From positions 41,094 through 105,093 of the forward strand of contig NZ_JANUHA010000018.1 of NCBI RefSeq assembly GCF_024753255.1: a stretch of 64,000 nt of DNA. The letters run 5' to 3'. The stretch is from Massilia agri. Lineage in GTDB: Bacteria > Pseudomonadota > Gammaproteobacteria > Burkholderiales > Burkholderiaceae_D. Below the pieces are notes generated by a model, which was not told the origin of the DNA, did no database searches, and worked only from the letters and a program-made list of their open reading frames with translations. The position numbers and the translations under genes are program-made. Shown here piece after piece: positions 34,326 through 43,143 of this stretch (position 1 is the first letter of the stretch; each line of letters begins with the position of its first letter).

Positions 34326-36718
34326 GGTACAAACCGTAAAGTATATTTCGGCTTCCCCGGCAAGAACGGCACCGGCTCCGCCTTCACCCACGCGCTGTGC
34401 CCCGCCAGGAAGAAGGGCGACAGTGGGTGCCCGCTCTGCCCGCCCGGCATATTGTACAAGCCCTCCTCTTCGCGCCCCGGCGACACCGTCATGCGCTCCG
34501 ACTGGCCGAACTTCGGCCCCGCCACGCGCGGCATGTTGGCGTCGCCCGGCAGGCGGTCCGCGGGCGCGCCCAGCAGCGGCTTGAGGGCCGGCACCGCGAG
34601 GCTGATCGGGTGTGCGATCTCCGCCGTGTTGCGCGCGCCCCAGCTGGCAGCGGCCAGCGCCTGGCCATCCCGGGTGAGCTCGGCGATGACGCGGTCCACG
34701 GCCGCCAGTTCCACGGCGCGCCAGTCGGCGTAGCCGGCAGGCAGCCAGCCGCTGGGGCGGGCGTCGAGCAGGCGGGCCACGACCTCGGGCCAGCGGCTGG
34801 TGCCGGCGATCGGCGCCTTCGGGTCGAGCGCCTTGATCGCCTTGCCGGCGCCCGCGTAGAAGAGATCGTGCAGCGCCCACATATAGCCGCGCGCGAGGCG
34901 GTAGCCGACGGAATCGACGCTGGCGTGGCCGTCCCAGCTTTGCTCCAGCAGGCGGCGGAACTCGGCGCGCTGCGGCTGGCCCGTCACCGCCTGGGCATCG
35001 AGCACGCGCAGCGCGCGCTCGCGCCAGCCGGCAATGAACAGCGCGCGGTCATCCAGGGCCACGTCGAAGACCTTGCGCACGTCGAGCTGGCCGCCCAGCG
35101 CCTGCAGGCCTTCGGCGATCTGGCGGTTGCGTGCGCCCAGGTCGAAGCCGCCGTCACCGAGCACCGCCGCGCCCTCGCCCATCAGCTGGCGGCTGTTGGC
35201 GGTCGTGATCTGCCCGTCCGCCGGGTTGACGATGCGCGGATAGCGCTGCGCCGGCAGCAGGCCGCTCCAGCTCGGCGTTTCGCCCGTGAGCGGGAAAGTC
35301 GTCGCGAACTGCGCCGTGCTGCGCGCCGGCAGCGTGCCGGCGATGGTCCAGCCGATGTTGCCGGCCGCGTCGCCCACGACGATGTTCTGGGCCGGGATGC
35401 CGTCGATGGCGGCGACGGCGAAAGCCTCCTCGACGCTGGCGGCGGTCTCGAACTTCAGGTGATTGAGGTTGACGGCGGCATCGTCGTGCGCCACCCAGCG
35501 CACGGCGTACAGGCGCCCGCCGGCTTCGCGGACCGGGCCGAGCGATGTGTCCTGCACCACAAAGCGTTCGGGCTGCGCGCCCTTCACGGCGATCGATTCG
35601 ACGTGGCTCTGCGGGGTTTCCCAGCCGGAGGGCAGGCGCACCTGGCCGGGGTGGGCCGGGTCGCGTTCGAGCGCCACCAGGTCGATCAGGTCGGCATAGC
35701 TGTTGGTGAAGGCCCAGGCCACCCGCCCATTGCTGCCGGCGATCACCGTGGGCGGCGCGCCCGGCAGGCTGACGCCGGCGACGCGGCGCTGGCCGCCCTG
35801 CCCGTCCGGGAAGCGCAGGGCGAGGCGGTACCAGATGTTCGGCAGCTGCAGGCCCAAATGCATGTCGTCCGAGACGATGGCCGCGCCATTGCTGCTGCGG
35901 CTGCCCGCCACCGCCCAGCTATTGCTGCCGACGCTGTCGACGAAGTCGGCGCCGCGCAGCGCCGCCTGCCTGCCGGCGGTGTCGGGCGGGGTGCCCCACC
36001 AGCCTGGAGCCCGTTCCGGAATGGGCGCGGGCGCCAGGGCCGCGCCCTTGTCGAGGGTGGCGTCCCAGCGGCTCGCTTCGGGCAGCAGGAAGGCCAGCTG
36101 CGCCGCGTCGCTGTGCTCGCGCAGCCAGCCGCGCGCCAGGTCGCGGCCTTCCTGCATGGCCTGCAGGTCGATGTACATGGCCCACACGACCAGCAGCGAA
36201 TCCGCCGCCGTCCAGGTTCGCGCCTCGGTGCCGGTCAGTGCGTATTCGAAAGGCCTCGCGCCCAGCGCCCTGAAACCATCGTTCACACCAGCGACATAGC
36301 GGTCGAGCAAGGTGCGTTCCGGCGCCGGCAGGCGGGCCAGGGTGCGCTCGGCGCGGGCGCGGAACCGGTGCAGGCGGCGTGCGCGGTCGAGCGGCAGCGC
36401 GCGCGGACCGAAGAGCTCCGCCAGCTCACCGGCGGCGGTGCGGCGCAACAGGTCCATCTGGAAATAGCGCTCTTGCGCGTGGACGAAGCCGGTGGCATAG
36501 GCGACGTCGAGACGGCTGGCTCCGCTGATCAGGGGCACGCCGGCAGCGTCGCGCTCGACCGTCACCGCCGCCGACAGGCCGGGGGCCTGCCGTTCACCGT
36601 CCAGCTGGGCCAGGCTGGCGCGCAGGTAGAGCCAGGCGCCCAGCGCCGCCAGGACGACGAGCAGCAGCAATCCTCCCAGCCCTCTCAGGGCCCAGGTCTT
36701 CCAACGGCGCTGTCGCAT
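34322..36718 (-). CDS. Penicillin acylase-family N-terminal nucleophile amidohydrolase
   Basis: 798 residues. An N-terminal hydrophobic segment (about 10-33) exports or anchors it. The alpha-chain region is followed by the autocleavage site, giving Ser265-Asn-Ser-Trp as the new N-terminus of the beta chain (GSNSWAVAG). Other family features are TGFVHAQERYFQMDLLRR and SLPGAPPTVIAGSNGRVAW. Family members hydrolyse penicillins, cephalosporins or acyl-homoserine lactones; quorum quenching is possible but unproved. The final codon CCG is followed by TAG from repeat R3. The gene stands alone, with no signs of transfer. Confidence 0.93.
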   Translation of the reverse strand: MRQRRWKTWALRGLGGLLLLVVLAALGAWLYLRASLAQLDGERQAPGLSAAVTVERDAAGVPLISGASRLDVAYATGFVHAQERYFQMDLLRRTAAGELAELFGPRALPLDRARRLHRFRARAERTLARLPAPERTLLDRYVAGVNDGFRALGARPFEYALTGTEARTWTAADSLLVVWAMYIDLQAMQEGRDLARGWLREHSDAAQLAFLLPEASRWDATLDKGAALAPAPIPERAPGWWGTPPDTAGRQAALRGADFVDSVGSNSWAVAGSRSSNGAAIVSDDMHLGLQLPNIWYRLALRFPDGQGGQRRVAGVSLPGAPPTVIAGSNGRVAWAFTNSYADLIDLVALERDPAHPGQVRLPSGWETPQSHVESIAVKGAQPERFVVQDTSLGPVREAGGRLYAVRWVAHDDAAVNLNHLKFETAASVEEAFAVAAIDGIPAQNIVVGDAAGNIGWTIAGTLPARSTAQFATTFPLTGETPSWSGLLPAQRYPRIVNPADGQITTANSRQLMGEGAAVLGDGGFDLGARNRQIAEGLQALGGQLDVRKVFDVALDDRALFIAGWRERALRVLDAQAVTGQPQRAEFRRLLEQSWDGHASVDSVGYRLARGYMWALHDLFYAGAGKAIKALDPKAPIAGTSRWPEVVARLLDARPSGWLPAGYADWRAVELAAVDRVIAELTRDGQALAAASWGARNTAEIAHPISLAVPALKPLLGAPADRLPGDANMPRVAGPKFGQSERMTVSPGREEEGLYNMPGGQSGHPLSPFFLAGHSAWVKAEPVPFLPGKPKYTLRFVP

Positions 36719-36881
36719 GTCCCCTCCTTGTTTTTAGGGGGCGTATCTTGCCAGAAAATTGATTTCCCCGGCGAACAGACTTGTGATCACCTTCCTAGCG
36801 CGATTGATTTACCTCATACGGGTGCCGGGTCGCGACACTATGCTGAATTGCGCTGCCAGGACGGCGGCATGGGAGATGATG

Positions 36882-37139
36882 ATGCGAATGTCGCTGTTGC
36901 AATGGTTAGTGCTCACCTTGGCGCTGGTCGCGTCCGCGTGCAGTACGCCTGAACGGCGCGCGGAACGGGTACGGCTTGCCATGGAACAGCGGATGGCGCT
37001 GCATGGCCCCGCTTGTGCCCGGCTCGGCAATGCGCCCAATACCGATCCCTGGCGCCACTGCGTCGTCGAACGCAGCTCACGGGCCGAGCTCGACGAACAA
37101 TCGGGCTATCACATGGGCTGGCGGCACGGAATCTGGTAG
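36882..37139 (+). CDS. Small lipoprotein, copy 1 of a tandem pair
   Basis: 85 residues. The start is one of three adjacent ATG codons (36876, 36879, 36882) or ATG 36888; 36882 gives the best spacing to GGGAG. A hydrophobic signal ends in VASAC (lipobox), so the product is probably an outer-membrane lipoprotein. The mature part shares the pattern CSTPxxRAERxxxxM...MAxxGPACxRLGxAPNxDPWRxCV with the gene at 37355, showing a tandem duplication. Function is not known. Confidence 0.75.
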   Translation: MRMSLLQWLVLTLALVASACSTPERRAERVRLAMEQRMALHGPACARLGNAPNTDPWRHCVVERSSRAELDEQSGYHMGWRHGIW

Positions 37140-37218
37140 CCCGGTCGCCCGCGCTGCGGCAATCCCGCTTGGCCTTGTCAGGCGGCGCCTACAGGAGAAT
37201 TTCGACAGAGGAGAGACC

Positions 37219-37266
37219 ATGCGGATGCGGTTCTTCGATGACCCGGTGTTGCGCACGCACGATTAA
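37219..37266 (+). CDS. Possible 15-residue peptide ORF between the two lipoprotein genes
   Basis: ATG CGG ATG ... GAT TAA encodes MRMRFFDDPVLRTHD, preceded by an excellent GAGGAGAG at 37208-37215. It could be a translated small peptide or leader, or the remnant of a third gene copy. The strong ribosome binding site is the only support. Confidence 0.3.
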   Translation: MRMRFFDDPVLRTHD

Positions 37267-37354
37267 GATAGGCAAGGCAGATGATGAACGTGCGGCCTAT
37301 ACTGGAAGCAAATCATGAACCCGATCGCCAGGACGGCGAATACAGGAGAACATC

Positions 37355-37639
37355 ATGCGCATCAAAGCTCTTCCCCTACTGGTCCTGCCCCTCCTGCTGG
37401 CAGCTTGTTCCACTCCGCAGCAGCGCGCCGAGCGCCTGCAGGCCGAAATGGCCGAACTGATGGCCATCTACGGACCGGCCTGCACCCGCCTGGGCTACGC
37501 CCCCAACAGCGACCCATGGCGCGAATGCGTGCTGCAATTGAGCACGCGCGACGAAGTCAGGCGCTATGGCCCGTCCTACTATGGCGGCTACGGTCCGCGT
37601 GGCTGGCGTGGAGGCGGCTTCTGGGGTCCGTACTGGTAA
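37355..37639 (+). CDS. Small lipoprotein, copy 2 of a tandem pair
   Basis: 94 residues with signal MRIKALPLLVLPLLLAAC (lipobox LAAC) and AGGAG before the ATG. It shares CSTPxxRAERLQAEM, GPACTRLGYAPNSDPWRECV with the gene at 36882 and adds a Gly/Tyr/Arg-rich tail (YYGGYGPRGWRGGGFWGPYW). The last 83 bases overlap the convergent DUF2334-like gene on the other strand if that frame runs to its stop. Function unknown; perhaps surface or envelope structure. Confidence 0.82.
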   Translation: MRIKALPLLVLPLLLAACSTPQQRAERLQAEMAELMAIYGPACTRLGYAPNSDPWRECVLQLSTRDEVRRYGPSYYGGYGPRGWRGGGFWGPYW

Positions 37640-38477
37640 GCGTAGGGTTGCCCATCGTGCCGGCGGCCAGCAGGCGGCCGGCGAAGGCGGCCTTGGTCAT
37701 GGCCGTGTGGCCATCCAGCAGCCGCGCCACCGTGGCCTGCGCATGGCGCAGCAGGCGCGGGTGATGCAGGTCGGGCGGATGCAGGCTGAGGCGGATCAGC
37801 GGACGCCGCGCCAGCAGCAGCGATAAGGCGTCCGCGAGCAAGGGCGAGGCCAGCCGGCCGCTGCGGTTCCGGGCGGCGTACACCAGGGAAGGCGACCACA
37901 GCGAGGCCGCTGCGGGTGAGGCTGTGAGCGCGATGTCCGGCGCGATGTCCGACGAATGCGCGCGCAGCAGGTGAAAACGGCTGAACGTGGTCGTGTAGTC
38001 GAAATCGAAGTCGCGCAACGCCTGCCAGGCGCCCTCGCCCATCAGCCAGGCCGGCGGCACGAAGCCGCGCACGGGCCAGCCGCGCTCGGCAAACCATTCC
38101 AGGCCCAGCCTGATGCGGCGCGCCGCCTCGACGGCATCGAGTGCGGCGAACTCCCCTTCCCGGCTATATCGTTCACGCAGAAAACGCTCCACCCATCCGC
38201 GTGCGGGAGGACCGCTGTCCAGGTGCGCCAGTCCATGCAGCGCCAGCTCGTCGCCGCGCGCGAGAAGCGCATCCAGCCCCGCTTCCATCCGGCGCAAGTC
38301 ACCGCCGCCACGGTGATAGTGCGGCACCACCAGCCAGGTCAGCGGCACATCGGCAACGGCGCGGATGGCCTGCGCCAGACGGGCGCAATCGTCCCAGGTG
38401 GCCGGCGCGACGTCGTGAATCGAGATGCAGAGCGCTGACGGCTCCCGCCTGGCGCCGTCCCCGGCCTTCCCTTCCAC
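37557..38477 (-). CDS. Polysaccharide deacetylase-like protein of the DUF2334 type
   Basis: 306 residues from the GTG at 38477; another GTG at 38501 and no ATG are available, and no clear ribosome binding site is seen, so the start is uncertain. The domain begins at LCISIHDVAPATWDDC. The metal-binding pattern is visible: HDVAP, then ELALHGLAHLDSG, and LSLHPPDLHHP near the end. Such enzymes belong to the NodB superfamily and act on glycans or exopolysaccharide. The GTG lies five bases after the glycosyltransferase stop, suggesting coupling. The last 28 residues (from about 37640 down) run antisense to lipoprotein copy 2 and look non-homologous. Confidence 0.78.
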   Translation of the reverse strand: MEGKAGDGARREPSALCISIHDVAPATWDDCARLAQAIRAVADVPLTWLVVPHYHRGGGDLRRMEAGLDALLARGDELALHGLAHLDSGPPARGWVERFLRERYSREGEFAALDAVEAARRIRLGLEWFAERGWPVRGFVPPAWLMGEGAWQALRDFDFDYTTTFSRFHLLRAHSSDIAPDIALTASPAAASLWSPSLVYAARNRSGRLASPLLADALSLLLARRPLIRLSLHPPDLHHPRLLRHAQATVARLLDGHTAMTKAAFAGRLLAAGTMGNPTLTSTDPRSRLHASHADRSRHSRTGHSA

Positions 38478-38481
38478 TTTA

Positions 38482-39639
38482 TCAGTCGCTGACACAGACA
38501 CGGTCCAGCGCGTGCCGGGCGCCCGGACGGGCCGCCAGCAGGCTGCCGTACCGGTGCATGAGTTGGGGAAAGACCTGGCGCCAGTCGTACTGCTCCTGCG
38601 CCTTGTGGCGCGCCTGCGCGCCCAGCCGTCCCATGTCGCGCGCGTAGATCGCCTCGATGGCGCCGGCGAGGCTGTCGACGTCATTGGGCCGCGCGAGGAT
38701 GCCGGTCTGCTCGTCCACCAGCTCGGCCACGCCGCCGCCGGTGGTGGCGACCACCGGCAGGCCGCAGGCCATCGCTTCGAGCACGATCAGGCCGAAGGTC
38801 TCGCAATCTCCCGGATGCACCAGCAGGTCGCAGCTGGCCAGCACGCCGGCCAGCGCCCGCTGGTCGCGCTGGAAGGGCATGAAGCTCACATGCGGATGGC
38901 GCGGCAGCTCGGCGCCGCCGCCGACCAGCAGCAGGTGGTAGCGCGGCCCCAGCTTGCCCACGGCGTCGATGAGGACCGGCAGTTTCTTGTCGGCGGTAAA
39001 ACGTCCTGCATACACCAGCAGCCGCACATCGCCTGGCAAGCCGAGTTCAGTGCGCAGGGTGGCGCGGCGCCGGCTCGGGTGGAAGATCTCGCTGTCGATG
39101 CCGAGCGGCTGGTGCAGGGCATGGGCCACGCCCATGTCGTCGAGCTGGTGCACCATCAGCCGGCTTGGCGCCAGCACCAGGTCGAACTCGCGGTAGAGGT
39201 GGGCCAGGTACTTGCAGCTGCCCTGCGAGATGGCGTGGCCGAAGCGGTTCTCCACCAGGCGCGGCAGGTCCGAGTGATAGAAGGCGACGGCGGGAATGCC
39301 GAGCCGCTGTTGCAGCCGCAGCGCGGCCCAGGCGCAGTGGCCGGCGTCGCCCGCCTCGACGAGGTCTGGCTGGGCCGCGCGCAGCAGGCGCACCGCGGCC
39401 GCGACGGACAGGGGCATGCGGTAGCCGTGGATGCCGGGCAGCGTGACGGCGGGCACGCGCACCAGCGTGGGTGCGCCCGTCCCCTCGCTGTCATCGGCAT
39501 CGCTTTCGCTGACGTTGGGACTGAAGATGGTATGACGCGCCCAGCCGAGACCAGCCAGCCAGCGCGCCTTCGCGTTGAGGTAGGTGCTGACGCCGCCCCC
39601 TTCGGCGGCATAGAACATCGTGATGTCGACAAGGTGCAT
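38482..39639 (-). CDS. Group 1 (GT4) glycosyltransferase
   Basis: 385 residues. The GT-B fold is indicated by an N-terminal EGGGVSTYLNAKARWLAG loop and the C-terminal donor site DLLVHPGDCETFGLIVLEAMACGLPVVAT with the EX7E pair. It should transfer a nucleotide-activated sugar to a lipid or glycan. The DUF2334-like deacetylase follows immediately on the same strand, so the two may build and modify the same envelope glycan or glycolipid. Upstream there are 105 bases to the end of recR, with no terminator recognised. The acceptor is not known. Confidence 0.93.
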   Translation of the reverse strand: MHLVDITMFYAAEGGGVSTYLNAKARWLAGLGWARHTIFSPNVSESDADDSEGTGAPTLVRVPAVTLPGIHGYRMPLSVAAAVRLLRAAQPDLVEAGDAGHCAWAALRLQQRLGIPAVAFYHSDLPRLVENRFGHAISQGSCKYLAHLYREFDLVLAPSRLMVHQLDDMGVAHALHQPLGIDSEIFHPSRRRATLRTELGLPGDVRLLVYAGRFTADKKLPVLIDAVGKLGPRYHLLLVGGGAELPRHPHVSFMPFQRDQRALAGVLASCDLLVHPGDCETFGLIVLEAMACGLPVVATTGGGVAELVDEQTGILARPNDVDSLAGAIEAIYARDMGRLGAQARHKAQEQYDWRQVFPQLMHRYGSLLAARPGARHALDRVCVSD

Positions 39640-39744
39640 GGGCGGTCCGCTGAAAGTGCCACCATAGCAGCCGCCCGCGGACCGGGTTTGCGCACACGCA
39701 CGGTGGCGCGGCGCGGAGATGCTACGTGGCCGTCATGCGATCCA

Positions 39745-40335
39745 TTATGCGCTGCGGCGATCGAGCATGGCGCGCGCTATCGTGCCCGCGTCGACATACT
39801 CGAGCTCGCCACCGACGGGCACGCCGCGCGCCAGCCGGCTGACTTTCAGGCCGCGCGCCTTGAGCATCTCGCTGATGTAGTGGGCGGTCGCTTCGCCCTC
39901 GTTGGTGAAATTGGTCGCCAGCACGACTTCGTTCACGACACCGTCCGCCGCGCGCCCGATGAGCTTGTCGAGGTGCAGGTCGCGCGGGCCGATGCCGTCG
40001 AGCGGCGAGAGCCGCCCCATCAGCACGAAATACAGGCCTTTATACGTGAGGGTCTGCTCGATCATCATCTGGTCGGCAGGGGTTTCGACGACGCACAGCA
40101 GCGTGCGGTCGCGCGACTCGTCGGCGCACAGCTCGCACACCTCGGTGTCGGCGAAGGTATTGCACATGGCGCAGTGGTGGACCGTGTCCACCGCCTGGTA
40201 CAGCGCGCGCGACAGCATGGCCGCGCCTTCGCGGTCATGCTGCAGCAGGTGGAAGGCCATGCGTTGCGCCGACTTCGGACCGACGCCGGGCAGGCGCCGC
40301 AGCGCTTCGGTCAGGAAGTCGAGCGATCGCGACAT
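39745..40335 (-). CDS. recR: Recombination mediator RecR
   Basis: 196 residues, the usual length. N-terminal helix-hairpin-helix (LRRLPGVGPKSAQRMAFHLL), a four-cysteine zinc motif (CAMCNTFADTEVCELC), then a Toprim domain (LLCVVETPADQMMIEQT, GGLYF-like GLYFVLMGRLSPLDGIGP). RecR with RecF and RecO loads RecA at gaps. It is the third gene of dnaX-ybaB-recR, a widely conserved order. Starts at ATG 40335, 13 bases after ybaB. Confidence 0.98.
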   Translation of the reverse strand: MSRSLDFLTEALRRLPGVGPKSAQRMAFHLLQHDREGAAMLSRALYQAVDTVHHCAMCNTFADTEVCELCADESRDRTLLCVVETPADQMMIEQTLTYKGLYFVLMGRLSPLDGIGPRDLHLDKLIGRAADGVVNEVVLATNFTNEGEATAHYISEMLKARGLKVSRLARGVPVGGELEYVDAGTIARAMLDRRSA

Positions 40336-40348
40336 ATGCTATGCCGCC

Positions 40349-40675
40349 TCAGAACGGCATCTTGAAGCCCGGCGGCAGCGGCATGCCGGCGGTCAGGCCG
40401 CTCATCTTCTCGCTTGCCGTGGCTTCGGCCTTGCGCACGGCGTCGTTGAAGGCGGCTGCCACCAGGTCTTCCAGCATGTCGCGGTCGTCGCCCAGCAGCG
40501 ACGGATCGATGGTGACGCGCTTGACGTCGTTCTTGCAGGTCATCACGACCTTCACCAGGCCCGCGCCCGACTGGCCTTCGACTTCGATCTGAGCCAGCTG
40601 CTCCTGCGCCTTCTTCATATTGTCCTGCATGGCCTGCGCCTGTTTCATCAAGCCTGCGAGCTGGTTTTTCATCAT
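40349..40675 (-). CDS. ybaB: YbaB/EbfC-family nucleoid-associated protein
   Basis: 108 residues starting at a double ATG (40675/40672). MKNQLAGLMKQAQAMQDNMKKAQEQLAQIEVEGQSGAGLV is the family signature. It forms a DNA-binding dimer with a role in nucleoid organisation. It sits between dnaX and recR on the minus strand, as in most proteobacteria. Confidence 0.97.
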   Translation of the reverse strand: MMKNQLAGLMKQAQAMQDNMKKAQEQLAQIEVEGQSGAGLVKVVMTCKNDVKRVTIDPSLLGDDRDMLEDLVAAAFNDAVRKAEATASEKMSGLTAGMPLPPGFKMPF

Positions 40676-40716
40676 GGTCGTTTCTCCAAAAGTTCTGATG
40701 GGTTATTCGTATTATT

Positions 40717-42849
40717 TCAGGCGGCGGCCGGCTTCACCGATCCGGGCACGACGAAGGCGCCGAAGCTGCGTTCCATGGCCTGCACGAAGGGATCGCTTGC
40801 CACCAGGGCTTCGGCCTGGCGCTGGCGTTCCTCGCGCGCGGCCTTGGCCTCGGCGGCCGCCGTGTACCAGGTCGGTCCGATCTCGGTGTCGAGCGTGATC
40901 CGCACCTGCGGGAAGTGCTCCTGCAGCGCGGCGGTCAGCTTCTCGCTGTTGCCGCTGGCGCGCAGGGTATCGACCGGCACGCGCAGCTTGAAGGTCGCGG
41001 CCTGCTCGTGCGCCACGCATTCGATGAGTTCGGTCTGCAGCGCCAGCTGCTGGGCCACGCCGCGCAGCGGCAGGCTGGCGGCCAGGGCCGGCCAGTTGCC
41101 GTCCCAGCCGATGGCCGGGACCGGCGTGATCACGTAGGCATGCGGCGGCGCGGCAGGCGCCCGTTGTTGCGCCGGCGCCGGCGCAGTCACGACAGCCGGC
41201 GCATCGGCGGCGACGGCGGTGTCGTCGGAAAATTCGGTGACCCAGGAGGGAGGCTCGTCGTCGGCCGGTGCCTGCTGCATGCGCGCCTGGGGCTGCTGTT
41301 GCTGCGGCTGCACGGCCTGCGGCTGTGCCTGTTCCCAGGGCGGAGTCGAGCCCGGACGGGCCGCCGGCGCTGCCTGCATGGCAGTCGAAGGACCAGGGGC
41401 CGGCGGCGGTGCGCTTGGAGCCGGCGCGGGAGCGGGCGCCGCTGCCGCTTGTGGCGGGGGTGCTTCGGGGCGGGGCTTCGCGCCTCCGCCGCCCGGACGG
41501 CCCGATGCCGCGCGCGCAGCTTCCAGCGCCGCGTTGATGGCGGCTCTCGCCGAGGTCATGGCGGGCGCCGGTGCAGCCGGTGCTGCCGGAGCGGCGGGGG
41601 CCGGCGCCGCTGCCTGGGCAGGCGGCGCCTGGCGCGATGGCGCGACCGCCGCATGGCTGGCCGCGGCGACTGCCGCCGCACGCGCGCCCGGACCGGCGCC
41701 GGCCGCCATGGCCGGGGCCGGTGCCGCGGCCGGCTGCTCGGCGCCGCCCTGTCCCGGACGGAAGGCGAGCATGCGCAGCAGGGTCATGGTGAAACCGGCG
41801 TACTCGTCCGGCGCCAGGCCGATCTCGTTACGGCCGTGCACGGCGATCTGGTAATACAGCTGCACTTCCTGCGCGTCGAATGCCTGGGCCAGGCGCAGGA
41901 TGTCGTTCAGTTCCGGCAGGTCTTGCGGCACGGCCGAGGGGACGGACTGCGCCAGCGCGATCCGGTGCAGCAGGGTGCCGAGGTCCTGCAGCGCGCCGTT
42001 GTACGACAGGCTGCGGCTGGCCATCTCGTCGGCCACCGCCATCAGGTCGGCGCCGTCCTGGGCCAGCAGCGCGTCCAGCAGGCGCACCAGGTACGACTGG
42101 TCGAGCGCGCCCAGCATGCCCTGCACGGCATCGAGCGTCACCTGGCCGGCGGCATAGGCGATCGCCTGGTCGGTCAAGGACAGCGCATCGCGCATCGAGC
42201 CGTGGGCGCCCTGGGCCAGCAGGCGCAGGGCCGGCTGCTCGTACGTGACGCCTTCCTGGCCGAGGATGTTCTCGAGGTGGCCCACGATGTGGCCCGGCGG
42301 CATTTGCTTCAGGTTGAACTGGAGGCAGCGCGACAGCACCGTGACCGGAATCTTCTGCGGGTCGGTGGTCGCGAGGATGAACTTGACGTGCGGCGGCGGT
42401 TCTTCCAGCGTCTTCAGCATGGCGTTGAAGGCGTGGTTGGTGAGCATGTGCACCTCGTCGATCATGTAGACCTTGAAGCGCGCATTGCTCGGTGCATACA
42501 CCGCCTGTTCCAGCAGCTGGGCCATCTCGTCCACGCCGCGGTTCGAGGCCGCGTCCATCTCGATGTAGTCGACGAAACGGCCGGCATCGATCGCGCGGCA
42601 GGCTTCGCACACGCCGCAGGGCTCGGCCGTGATACCGCCCTGCCCATCCGGGCCCACGCAGTTGAGCGACTTGGCCAGGATGCGCGACAGCGTCGTCTTG
42701 CCGACCCCGCGCGTGCCCGTGAACAGGTAGGCATGGTGCAGGCGGCCCGTTTTCAACGCATGGGTCAGCGCACGGACGACGTGCTCCTGGCCAACCAGCG
42801 TTTCGAAGTTCTTGGGACGGTATTTGCGGGCGAGGACTTGATAGGACAT
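40717..42849 (-). CDS. dnaX: DNA polymerase III subunits gamma/tau
   Basis: 710 residues. AAA+ clamp loader: Walker A GTRGVGKTT (about residues 45-53), zinc-binding Cys cluster (C..C..C in CGVCEAC), Walker B YMIDEVHMLT, SRC motif LSRCLQF. Domain III ends near residue 370; a long Ala/Pro-rich linker (about 370-560) leads to the tau-specific C-terminus. I saw no A-rich slippery site of the E. coli kind, so how gamma is made, if at all, is unclear. First gene of dnaX-ybaB-recR; the SRP RNA gene is immediately upstream on the same strand. Confidence 0.97.
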   Translation of the reverse strand: MSYQVLARKYRPKNFETLVGQEHVVRALTHALKTGRLHHAYLFTGTRGVGKTTLSRILAKSLNCVGPDGQGGITAEPCGVCEACRAIDAGRFVDYIEMDAASNRGVDEMAQLLEQAVYAPSNARFKVYMIDEVHMLTNHAFNAMLKTLEEPPPHVKFILATTDPQKIPVTVLSRCLQFNLKQMPPGHIVGHLENILGQEGVTYEQPALRLLAQGAHGSMRDALSLTDQAIAYAAGQVTLDAVQGMLGALDQSYLVRLLDALLAQDGADLMAVADEMASRSLSYNGALQDLGTLLHRIALAQSVPSAVPQDLPELNDILRLAQAFDAQEVQLYYQIAVHGRNEIGLAPDEYAGFTMTLLRMLAFRPGQGGAEQPAAAPAPAMAAGAGPGARAAAVAAASHAAVAPSRQAPPAQAAAPAPAAPAAPAAPAPAMTSARAAINAALEAARAASGRPGGGGAKPRPEAPPPQAAAAPAPAPAPSAPPPAPGPSTAMQAAPAARPGSTPPWEQAQPQAVQPQQQQPQARMQQAPADDEPPSWVTEFSDDTAVAADAPAVVTAPAPAQQRAPAAPPHAYVITPVPAIGWDGNWPALAASLPLRGVAQQLALQTELIECVAHEQAATFKLRVPVDTLRASGNSEKLTAALQEHFPQVRITLDTEIGPTWYTAAAEAKAAREERQRQAEALVASDPFVQAMERSFGAFVVPGSVKPAAA

Positions 42850-42995
42850 ACCCGGATTTTACCGCAGTTGGCGGCCGGGGCGAACAATCCGAGGCATGCC
42901 TGTCAACAACGTGGATTCGGCGGACGTGATTGAACAGCCGCGCTGCTGCGGGTCGCTCAAACAGGGGGAGTGTGAAACAGGAGGGAAGATAAAGA

Positions 42996-43091
42996 GGCGA
43001 GCCTGATCTGCGGCACTTGCGGTGAACGGCTTTGGCTGCTTCGTTCCCGACCTGACCAGGTAAACCATGCCGCAATGCGCAGGGGCCCGCC
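42996..43091 (-). ncRNA. ffs: 4.5S signal recognition particle RNA
   Basis: Minus strand. The conserved apical loop is recognised from GGTCAGGTCGGGAACGAAGCAGCC, which includes the Ffh-binding GGTCAGG and the AGCAGCC strand. The ends pair: GGCGGGCC (43091-43084) with GGCTCGCC (43003-42996), with one G-U pair. Ends are estimated from the stem. Position just upstream of dnaX is common in betaproteobacteria. It binds Ffh for co-translational targeting of membrane proteins. Confidence 0.93.
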
Positions 43092-43143
43092 AGCGACCAT
43101 TATACCCGACCCCACCGATTTTGGGGCCGGATCTTGCAGTCGC

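Noticed and set aside
40717..42849. Programmed frameshift in dnaX
   Set aside because: No run of A residues followed by G and no suitable stem was found in the coding strand.
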